DNA from: an uncultured bacterium
Lineage (GTDB): Bacteria; Myxococcota_A; UBA9042; PHBI01
DNA: 50,194 bases
Direction: 5' to 3'
Assembly: GCA_938040325.1 (NCBI GenBank)
Contig: CALHXW010000208.1
Coordinates: 1-50,194 of the forward strand
Under the pieces are notes generated by a model that worked only from the letters and a program-made list of their open reading frames with translations, did no database searches and had not been told where the DNA came from. The first letter of the stretch is position 1; each line of letters opens with the position of its first letter. This document shows positions 15,601-22,256 of this stretch, piece after piece. A program made the position numbers and the translations under genes.

Positions 15601-18600
15601 GCTGGTCGGTGTTGGCCACGTCTGGGCAGTTGTCGTCGGCGGTTGGGACAAAGTCGCCGTCCGGGTCGCCATCGCATGCGTCACCGGTGCCGTCGCCGTC
15701 AGCGTCGGCTTGGTCGACGTTGGGCACAGCTGGGCAGTTGTCCTCGCCGTCGGGTACGTCGTCGCCGTCGCTGTCCGGGTTCTCATCGTTGGGGTCGTCG
15801 TCGTCGGGCAGGTCGTCGTTGTCGTCGTCAGGGTCACAGGCGTCGCCGATACCGTCGCCATCGAAGTCCTCTTGGCCCGGGTTGGCGATGCCGATGCAGT
15901 TGTCTTCGTCGTTGGGGACGTCATCGCCATCGACGTCCGGACCAACCTCGAGCGTGAGCACGATGGTCAGATCAAGGTCCTCGCGCAGGGGTTTATTGAC
16001 GACGACGGGCAGAAAGCCTGTCCCCGCCGGTGGCGTCGCGGTGATGCGGATGGTCTGGGCGCCTTCCTTGGTGCGGGCGAGGATGAACGTGGCCTCGCCG
16101 GCGGTGCCTAAGTGCGCTTGGGCTTTGACTCGAAACCGCCCCATCTCCGTGCCATCGATGGTGCCCGGCTCGCCGTCGTACTGGTTGATGTCGACGGTCA
16201 CGCCTGGCACTGGGACGCCGTTGCTGTCCTGGACGTTGAGATTGAGCCGGCGGGTGTTCATGGGGAACGGCTTAGTGACAGGCGCGTGGGGCAGGGTGTA
16301 GTCCGTGTCGTCGGCACGCAGGTCCATCCATGTCCACGTGTAGCGGTCATCCGGTGGGTCGAAGGTGTAGTGGTTTTCGGGAATCGTCTGCACGAAGTAG
16401 TCGCCGCCGACGAAGCGAAAGCGAACGGCGCCGCTTTGATCGACGTAGGTGCTCGTCAGCGGCGAGGTGCCGACGCTGTCGCTGGGCGCTTTGTTGAGCT
16501 GCAGACGCAAGCCCTCGCCCTCGCGGCCAGCGACCGCCGGGATCGGCGTTCCGTCATGTTCGGCCAGGATGAGCTCGGCCTGGGGGGCATCGACCAGCAG
16601 CACGTACTGGTTGTTGGCTGGCGGGACCATCCGGTAGTAGTGGGTGAACCCGATGCCGAACGGGACCGCGGTCAGGGTCAGCTGCCGGTCGGCCTCGAGC
16701 GGCAGCCCCATCCACGACACGACGTCGTTGTCGCCGACGAGCGAGCGGAACGACGTGCGGCCCTCAAAGGTTAGCCCGCCGGCTTGGAACGGCTCGACGA
16801 ACCAGTTGATGACGTTGGCGGTGGAGGGCCCTGAGACCGGTGTGCCGTCCGGCTCGACGAACGTGACTGAGTGGCTCTCATAGGGAAGCACGAAGTGGCG
16901 CTCGACGACCGCCCCTTCGATGGTGAGGGTGTCGGTGCTCGTGACGTTGATGGGGCGCTCGATGCGTGAGTTGTCGGCCATGACGGTGGCGGTCTGGGCC
17001 GACGAGATGTTGACGTTGTAGTCGCCGGGATCGATGTAGAACTCGAACTCACCTGTGGTCGTGTTGACGCCACTTGACCCTTGGGTCGTCCCGCTGCCGG
17101 GGATCCGCACGGTGTACGCATTGGTCGGCGGGGAGCCGTCGGGGTAGGTGACGGTTCCCTTGAAGAGCGGTCGCGGGTCGAAGGGAACGGTCACGTCGGT
17201 GTTGCCGGGGCCCCACGACAGCTCGGTCGACGTCTGCATGTAGCCAAAGCGGACCCCGCGGAGGGTCACGGGCGACTGGGTCGCAGGCAGCCACATCTGA
17301 ACGTGGCCGGAGCCGCCGACGTTGAGTGAGTTGAGCTGCATCGCGCGGAAGGCGTCGAACGTGAGGCCGCCCGTGGTGGGGGGCTCGGCGTCGTAGAACA
17401 TGTTGTAGATCGACGCCGGGTACAGCGTTGCCCCGGTGGCGGAGTCGACCGCGTGCAAGTCGACGTAGTGGAGTGGCACACGGATGTCGGTGTGCACGCT
17501 CGAGGTGAGGTCGAAGTTCTCTTTGGTGAGGGTGAGTCGGTAGCGCCGGAGGGCGCCGGGTGTCTGCGGATCGTTGTCTTCGTCGTAGCCCTCGCTGACC
17601 TCCTGCTCGATGACCAGGTCGTAGATGTCGGGCTGGACGACCTCGCTGAAGGCGCCGCTGGTCGCGTTGATGGTCCGCCAGCCACCGCAGGACGTGGTGC
17701 CTGGCGTGCAGAGCCGGTACCGGGTGCCGGGCATGATGGCGCCGGACGCGCCGTCGTCGCGTCGGATGGTGCCGGAGAACACGGGAGCGGCGTCGAGCAC
17801 GAGCGGGATGGTGGCGGGGCCGGTCCAGCTGAGCCCTTCGAACGTCTTACCGGCGAGGGAGAAGATGCCGGGCGCGTTGACGTTGAGGGCGGCGCCAGCG
17901 GTGCCTGTCGCCGGGAGAAAGAGGGTGACGGTGTTGTCTCCGCCGGTCTCCGCCGTGACCGTTGCGCTGTAGCCGTCGTCGAAGTTGGCGCCGTCGAGCA
18001 CGTGCGGCACGGTGCTCTGATAGTTGCCGGTGATGCGCACGTCGCTGAGCGACTGCCCGTCGGTCGAGGTGACAACGAAGGTGATGGGGAACGCAGGCAG
18101 GTCGAGGTCGTAGTGAGTGTCGGCGGTGAGCGTGTGGTCGGCTTGCGAGAGGTTCGAGATCACCTGTCGCACCTCGTTGGGGGTGCCGACGTTGCCGTCG
18201 TCGTCCTCTTCCTCGAGCTCTGTGCGGCGCACGCTGAGCCGTACGGTGCCAGGCTCGACAAGGGTCTCGGCGTAGCCAGCTGAGTCGAGCGGCAGCTGGA
18301 CGTTTCCGGTGTTGCCGAGCGCGTCACTGTTGGCCACGTTGAACCTGCTCGGGTCGGTCAGCGGGCGGCCAGCGGGCGCAGAGACGTTGGCGGACACGCG
18401 GATCTTCTTGGCGACGATGAAGGTCAGTGTCGTGTCACTGCTCCACGTCTCGTCGTCGTGGGGCGTGTCGACGTGGGTGTCAGGCGCGTCGACTTCGAAG
18501 TCGACCGTCTCGCCGGCGCCGGTCGACGGGACCTGGAACGTCAGGAGGTTGTCGCCGCCGGTGTGAAGAAGCCGCATGTCAGCGCTGAACTCAGCGAACG

Positions 18601-19327
18601 CGATGCCGTCGAGGGTCGGGGGATCGGCGTCGTAGGCGATGTGACTCGGTCCAGCGACGCAGTCGGCCACCGGCGCGCCGCTTGGGTCGCGCACGTCGAT
18701 GGTCACGTCGTCGAGCGGAATGACGAAGTTGAAGTCGCGATCCGCGGTGATCATCACCGTGCCGTTGGAGAGCTGCCAGCTGTTGACGTAGCGCTCGAGC
18801 CGCGTCGACGGGTCGCCGTCGTCGTCGAGGACGTGGCTGTCCTGGGTCCACACGGTCACGTTGTAGTTCGCCTGCGCGAGAGAGTGCGGACCGAACTCGC
18901 CGTTGGCGTTGGTCATGAGGGTGTCGGTGCCGCCAAACCGGACGTTGACCCCGGCGAGAGGGTCGCCATCGGAGTCGGTGATGGTCCCAGTCACCACGAA
19001 CTGAAGCCGCGTCAGCACGATGTCGCGCTGGGTTGAAGCCCCGATCACGACGTTGAGCAGGGTCACGGCGTCATAGCCGCTGCTCGCGGGTGGCGTCGCG
19101 ACGACGGTGTAGGTCCCGTCAACCACCGCCGCGAAGCTGTAGGTGCCATCGGTCGCTGTCGACGTGCTCGCGACGACCGTCGCGCCGCTCTTGACCTCGA
19201 CAAGCACCGAGCCGATGGGGTCGTTGCTGTCGGCCTCGGTCACCACGCCGGTCAGCGAACCCGCCTGGACGACGCCGCCAAGCAGCAGGACGGCCAAGCA
19301 CAGCAGCCAGAGCATCATCTTCTTCAT
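12533..19327 (-). CDS. Secreted modular protein: carboxypeptidase-regulatory-like domains, four ~205-aa beta repeats, TSP3, 14 calcium-binding-type EGF domains, DUF4215, TSP3-like tail, MYXO-CTERM-like anchor
   Basis: Signal peptide MKKMMLWLLCLAVLLLGGVVQAG; GSLTGVVTEADSNDPIGSVLVEVKSGATVVASTSTATDGTYSF; DVDGDDVPNDEDNC...; DVDECxxG...CxNTxGGxxCxCPxGYxGDGxxC; C-terminus GGACRGGTGGAALLWWLGAGIVLLRRRLAG. SD-like AGGGGAA upstream of ATG. Confidence 0.9.
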   Translation of the reverse strand: MKKMMLWLLCLAVLLLGGVVQAGSLTGVVTEADSNDPIGSVLVEVKSGATVVASTSTATDGTYSFAAVVDGTYTVVATPPASSGYDAVTLLNVVIGASTQRDIVLTRLQFVVTGTITDSDGDPLAGVNVRFGGTDTLMTNANGEFGPHSLAQANYNVTVWTQDSHVLDDDGDPSTRLERYVNSWQLSNGTVMITADRDFNFVIPLDDVTIDVRDPSGAPVADCVAGPSHIAYDADPPTLDGIAFAEFSADMRLLHTGGDNLLTFQVPSTGAGETVDFEVDAPDTHVDTPHDDETWSSDTTLTFIVAKKIRVSANVSAPAGRPLTDPSRFNVANSDALGNTGNVQLPLDSAGYAETLVEPGTVRLSVRRTELEEEDDDGNVGTPNEVRQVISNLSQADHTLTADTHYDLDLPAFPITFVVTSTDGQSLSDVRITGNYQSTVPHVLDGANFDDGYSATVTAETGGDNTVTLFLPATGTAGAALNVNAPGIFSLAGKTFEGLSWTGPATIPLVLDAAPVFSGTIRRDDGASGAIMPGTRYRLCTPGTTSCGGWRTINATSGAFSEVVQPDIYDLVIEQEVSEGYDEDNDPQTPGALRRYRLTLTKENFDLTSSVHTDIRVPLHYVDLHAVDSATGATLYPASIYNMFYDAEPPTTGGLTFDAFRAMQLNSLNVGGSGHVQMWLPATQSPVTLRGVRFGYMQTSTELSWGPGNTDVTVPFDPRPLFKGTVTYPDGSPPTNAYTVRIPGSGTTQGSSGVNTTTGEFEFYIDPGDYNVNISSAQTATVMADNSRIERPINVTSTDTLTIEGAVVERHFVLPYESHSVTFVEPDGTPVSGPSTANVINWFVEPFQAGGLTFEGRTSFRSLVGDNDVVSWMGLPLEADRQLTLTAVPFGIGFTHYYRMVPPANNQYVLLVDAPQAELILAEHDGTPIPAVAGREGEGLRLQLNKAPSDSVGTSPLTSTYVDQSGAVRFRFVGGDYFVQTIPENHYTFDPPDDRYTWTWMDLRADDTDYTLPHAPVTKPFPMNTRRLNLNVQDSNGVPVPGVTVDINQYDGEPGTIDGTEMGRFRVKAQAHLGTAGEATFILARTKEGAQTIRITATPPAGTGFLPVVVNKPLREDLDLTIVLTLEVGPDVDGDDVPNDEDNCIGIANPGQEDFDGDGIGDACDPDDDNDDLPDDDDPNDENPDSDGDDVPDGEDNCPAVPNVDQADADGDGTGDACDGDPDGDFVPTADDNCPDVANTDQLDTDEDGLGDACDPDDDGDDVPDDDDVCPTVPDPDQLDTDEDGQGDACECAEVSCNDTNLCTTDTCDPTDGSCSNVPVECAPNQACDINTGSCGCVPGTELDGADCVRPCTDAVTCHGNGSCDALGACDCEAGFDGADCDVCAEGFVGYPDCVACDAETTCSGKGVCGDAGCECEPEWTGDDCGTDVDECVDGALAVGCDAVALCSNLPGGFECICPIGYVGDGVDCDDVDECAEGSHQCAAVATCTNTVGGHDCACPPGYAGDGETCEDVDECEDGAAAAGCDAVAVCSNTVGGFECDCPPGYVGDGVTCADIDECDDESDDCDALALCTNTPGGYDCDCPEGYTGDGTVCDDIDECAEDPAPCPTGTVCTNTPGAYLCGCPDGFIELPNGTCEDIDECEDGTAGCGENALCTNTPGGFDCDCVEGYAGDGVDCDDIDECSGGTSACDPLAVCSNTSGGYDCACPPGYAGDGFDCDDIDECDAGSATCAADASCDNTMGGYLCVCLDGFVGDGETCDDVDECLAGTAGCAEHASCLNTVGGFLCVCLEGFVGDGESCDDIDECDEESDACAEVAVCTNTPGGYDCACPDGYVGDGEVCDDIDECADETDDCSEIAACENTDGAFECTCPDGTVGDGVECDDVNECAEELDDCHEHAVCDNTEGGFSCTCLDGFLGDGVECEDIDECDDGTASCGPGALCNNTPGGYTCSCPEGTAALGEKCNDIDECENGMADCPDERECDNLFGSYQCVCPSGVEDDDGECVSVCGDGILEGDEACDDGNLLGGDGCDGDCAVEDGWVCGESGCLPDQDGDGIPDGEDPDRDGDGFNNDPEVACGSDPDDPASNPDTLQLDLDGDGICDDNDDDTDGDGAPDGKERSCSTDPLDASSTPVDTDGDGECDGTDDDDDDDGYSDTDELACASDPTDADSVPVDADDSGVCDALETDSDDDGVIDSIDNCQQVPNPGQADSDGDGIGDACTENPGADDGVLTKGGACRGGTGGAALLWWLGAGIVLLRRRLAG
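12871..12893 (-). repeat. (CGT)n trinucleotide microsatellite encoding Asp7
   Basis: + strand cgtcgtcgtcgtcgtcgtcgtcg; encodes CDGTDDDDDDDGYSD in the (-) gene. Confidence 0.9.
13310..15050 (-). repeat. 14 tandem calcium-binding-type EGF-like domains
   Basis: 14 D(V/I)(D/N)EC motifs each followed by C..NTxGGxxCxCPxGYxGDGxxC in the translation. Confidence 0.9.
15460..15955 (-). repeat. Thrombospondin type-3-like repeat block
   Basis: DVDGDDVPNDEDNCIGIANPGQEDFDGDGIGDACDPDDDND...DTDEDGQGDACEC. Confidence 0.85.
16640..18716 (-). repeat. Four ~205-aa repeats of an unassigned beta-rich domain pair
   Basis: Starts DVTIDVRDPSGAPV (~18715), FPITFVVTSTDGQSL (~18095), HYVDLHAVDSATGATL (~17470), HSVTFVEPDGTPV (~16873), each followed by a (G)xxF segment and a GGDNxVxxxxP-type segment. 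Confidence 0.65.
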
Positions 19328-19364
19328 GGTGTTCCCCTAAGACGCGCCCTGTGGCGCTGAGCGT

Positions 19365-22256
19365 TTACGGCGCGCAGAACCCACAGACTCCACACGCATC
19401 GGGGCAGCAGTCGCCGGCTTGGACGCAGTACTCATCGCAGAAGCAGGTCCCGGACGGCGCAGAGCAGCCCTCATCCTCGCCGTCACAGCACTTGGGAGCG
19501 GCCCGCTCGGCACAGCTATCGAGGGCCCACAGCGCCTCGCACACACCGGCGTCGGTGCAGACGCCGCCCTCACCGCAGATGCCGCACGACTGACCGCAGC
19601 CGTTGTCGCCGCACTCCTTGTCGCTGCAGCCGTCGCACACGCCGCCGCAGCCGTCGGCCTCGTTGCACGCGACGCCATCACAGGCGGGCACGCACTCGCA
19701 GACGGCGTCGTTCATGCACACGTCTTGGGGCCCTGGGCAGGCCTGGCAGGTGCCGCCGCAGCCGTCCGGCTCGCCGCAGCTCTTGCCGTTGCAGTCCGGC
19801 TGGCAGACGCAGGTGCCGCCGTCGCAGAGGTGCTGGTCGGGGCAGTCAGTGCACGTCCCGCCGCAGCCATCGCTCTGTCCGCAGAGCTGGCCGTCGCAGC
19901 TGGGCGCGCACTCACAGGCAAAGCCGGCGCTGCTGTCGACGCACATCTCGCCCGACGGGCACGCGCCATCGCAGGCCACTCCGAACGCGTTGATCTGGCC
20001 GCAGAGCTTCCCGTCGCAGGCGCTTGCGGCATCCACGCAGCCGCCGTTGCTGGGGTCGCAGGTCAGCGACGCGTCATCGCAGCCGCAGGGCTCGCCGCAG
20101 CCATTGTCCTGGTGGCATCCCTTGCCGGCACACTCGGGCTCGCACTTGAAGCAGAGGTTGTTGAGGCAGATCTCGTCGGGCTGACAGCCGCCGCAGTCAA
20201 CCGGCTCGCAGACTTGCGCCCAGGCGTTAGGATCCGGGTCGTCGTTGGTGACACACACCTCGCCGATGGGGCAGCCGCAGTCGCCGTCGCAGCCGTCGAT
20301 GCTCAGCCCGCAAGCGGGATAGTCTGGGCACGATGGCTCACAGCAAGTGTTGGTAGTGATGTCGCAGACCTTGTCGGCACCACAGGCCGTAAAGCATGCG
20401 CCTTGGCAGACAGGGTCCTCGGCACCGTTGCACAGACCTTCGCAGTCCATCGCGCAGCAGGACGTGCCGTTGCAGACCTCGCCTGGGCCACAGCCGCACG
20501 CCTCGCCGGAGCATGGGTCGACGCCACAGAACCCTGGGATGCACGCCGCAAACGGCACGCAGCAGCCGTCGCCTGGTCCGCAGATCTCGCCGACCTCGCA
20601 GGGACACGGCTCGCCGCACGCATCCCCACACGAGCCTGCCTGGCACGGCGTCGCGCAGGCACCGACTTCGCACACCCCGGACGCGTTGCAGCCCTCGCCC
20701 GCGGCCGTGTCGCAGCCACAGGTGATGGTGCCGTTGCAGATGGTGTTGCCGCACTGGCCTGGGGTGCACGTCTCGTCGCAGTCACACTCGCCCTGGCAGC
20801 TGTTGTCGGCGCACGTCAGCTGGCAACCGCCCTGGTTGGTCGAGCAGCGGCCACAGTTGATGAAGTAGCGAAACTCGTCCTGCCAGGTGAGGAAGTCGAC
20901 CAGCGATGGGCTCGCGTCGATGTTTTCGAGAAACTCTTTGGCCACCGAGACCTCAAGGTCGAGTCCGGCGTAGAGCGACCACGCCAGGGTTGCACCGAGC
21001 GTGCTGTTGGCGACCTGGGCGATCGCCTTGAAGTTGGCCTGAATGAACGTGTAGGCCGACGCGACGATGGCGAACGACTCCGCTTCCCACGGGTAGAGCT
21101 TTCCTGTGAGGGTCAGCCCGCCTTTGATGAGTCCCGTGACCTCGGCTTCAGCGCTAAAGGGGGCCGTCGGCGCGAAGGGCTTTCGGGCGTTGAGGCTCTC
21201 CCGTCGCCCGTCGGCGTACTCGGTGAAGCCGAAGACGAAGCCGGTGTCTTCGACCACCACTTTCTGCTCGGCAAAGACATTGCCGCGGAAGTTGACCTCG
21301 CTTCGGAGGTCGAGCTGGAACTTGGCCGTTAGCCAGAAACCCGTCATGACGGGGACCCGGCCTCGGACCGACACGACCTCGACGGTCTTGCTGGCATCGT
21401 AGGGGCGTCCAGCGCTGGAGACCGAGACCGTCTCATCGAGGCCGAACTCGCCGGTTGCCGTGGCCAGCAAAGTCACGCCTGCGTCGACGTCGATGTCGAC
21501 TTTGACGTGGGTGCTCACGTCCTCGCGCACGTTGTCGCCGATGCCGAGGGTGCCAAGCGAGCTGCTGTACTGAAACTCCACGGTGGCGTTGCCGGTGAAG
21601 TAGGCGTCCTTCAGCTGGACCTTGGCATCCCAGCTCAGCGGACCGTCAGAGCCCTTGTTTTGCCAGAGCGTCAGGTCGGTGTCCTGAGTCCAGCTGAAGA
21701 GGCTGAGCTCGTGGCCGTCTTGCTTGCCGGGCGTGTCAAAGCTCAGCGCGCCTTCCACCACAGCAGTCGACTCAGGGTCGACCTGGAACTGCACGGGGGC
21801 CTCGATGCGAATGTTGGCGTCTTCGAGCAGCTCAGACACGGTGCTCAGTGGCTCGGTCCAGAGCCGATAGCGTCCGTCGGCCTCGTCGTCTGGCAAGAGC
21901 GCTGTGACCTTGCCCGTCATCTCGCCACTTGGCGGCGAGATGATGATGACGTCGCCTACCTCGGGTGGGCGAACGCCGCTGCCCGAGCGCAGCTGCACGA
22001 CGACGGTCGCGCCGTCGATAGACCGGATCTCATAGGCGCCGCCTAGCTGCAGGACGTTGTTGCGGTAGGTCCAGGTGTTGCCGCTGTCGTCGACGCAGGA
22101 GCGACCGTCGCAGGTGGTCCCCGCGGCCGGCGTTGGGAAGCTTGCTGGGGGAGGCACGTCGTCGCCGCCGCACGAACCGAGGGCGACAAGGGCGAGCGCG
22201 AGAGCACCGGTCGTCTTCACGAGCGAGCCGAGCGGCCGAGCGGTCGTGGTCATCAT
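19365..22256 (-). CDS. Lipoprotein with unassigned beta-rich N-terminal half, Cys-rich repeats and C-terminal somatomedin-B-like domain
   Basis: ATG at 22256 overlaps the upstream TAA (TAATG) with GGAGGG upstream; lipobox ALVALGSC; repeats CNGKSCGEPDGCGGTCxxC; C-terminus SCAERAAPKCCDGEDEGCSAPSGTCFCDEYCVQAGDCCPDACGVCGFCAP. Confidence 0.85.
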   Translation of the reverse strand: MMTTTARPLGSLVKTTGALALALVALGSCGGDDVPPPASFPTPAAGTTCDGRSCVDDSGNTWTYRNNVLQLGGAYEIRSIDGATVVVQLRSGSGVRPPEVGDVIIISPPSGEMTGKVTALLPDDEADGRYRLWTEPLSTVSELLEDANIRIEAPVQFQVDPESTAVVEGALSFDTPGKQDGHELSLFSWTQDTDLTLWQNKGSDGPLSWDAKVQLKDAYFTGNATVEFQYSSSLGTLGIGDNVREDVSTHVKVDIDVDAGVTLLATATGEFGLDETVSVSSAGRPYDASKTVEVVSVRGRVPVMTGFWLTAKFQLDLRSEVNFRGNVFAEQKVVVEDTGFVFGFTEYADGRRESLNARKPFAPTAPFSAEAEVTGLIKGGLTLTGKLYPWEAESFAIVASAYTFIQANFKAIAQVANSTLGATLAWSLYAGLDLEVSVAKEFLENIDASPSLVDFLTWQDEFRYFINCGRCSTNQGGCQLTCADNSCQGECDCDETCTPGQCGNTICNGTITCGCDTAAGEGCNASGVCEVGACATPCQAGSCGDACGEPCPCEVGEICGPGDGCCVPFAACIPGFCGVDPCSGEACGCGPGEVCNGTSCCAMDCEGLCNGAEDPVCQGACFTACGADKVCDITTNTCCEPSCPDYPACGLSIDGCDGDCGCPIGEVCVTNDDPDPNAWAQVCEPVDCGGCQPDEICLNNLCFKCEPECAGKGCHQDNGCGEPCGCDDASLTCDPSNGGCVDAASACDGKLCGQINAFGVACDGACPSGEMCVDSSAGFACECAPSCDGQLCGQSDGCGGTCTDCPDQHLCDGGTCVCQPDCNGKSCGEPDGCGGTCQACPGPQDVCMNDAVCECVPACDGVACNEADGCGGVCDGCSDKECGDNGCGQSCGICGEGGVCTDAGVCEALWALDSCAERAAPKCCDGEDEGCSAPSGTCFCDEYCVQAGDCCPDACGVCGFCAP
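19368..19520 (-). other. Somatomedin-B-like domain
   Basis: SCxxR...C...CFCDEYCVQAGDCCPDAC resembles the SMB signature CxCDxxCxxxxDCCxD..C. Confidence 0.6.

Noticed and set aside
12533-19327. Possible eukaryotic contamination because of EGF/TSP3/SMB modules
   Set aside because: Tight bacterial operon structure, Shine-Dalgarno sites, lipoboxes, no introns and DUF4215/MYXO-CTERM-like features indicate a bacterial origin.
19419-21332. 637-aa (+) ORF
   Set aside because: Antisense to the 976-aa lipoprotein, which has a lipobox, SD and recognisable domains; this ORF has none.
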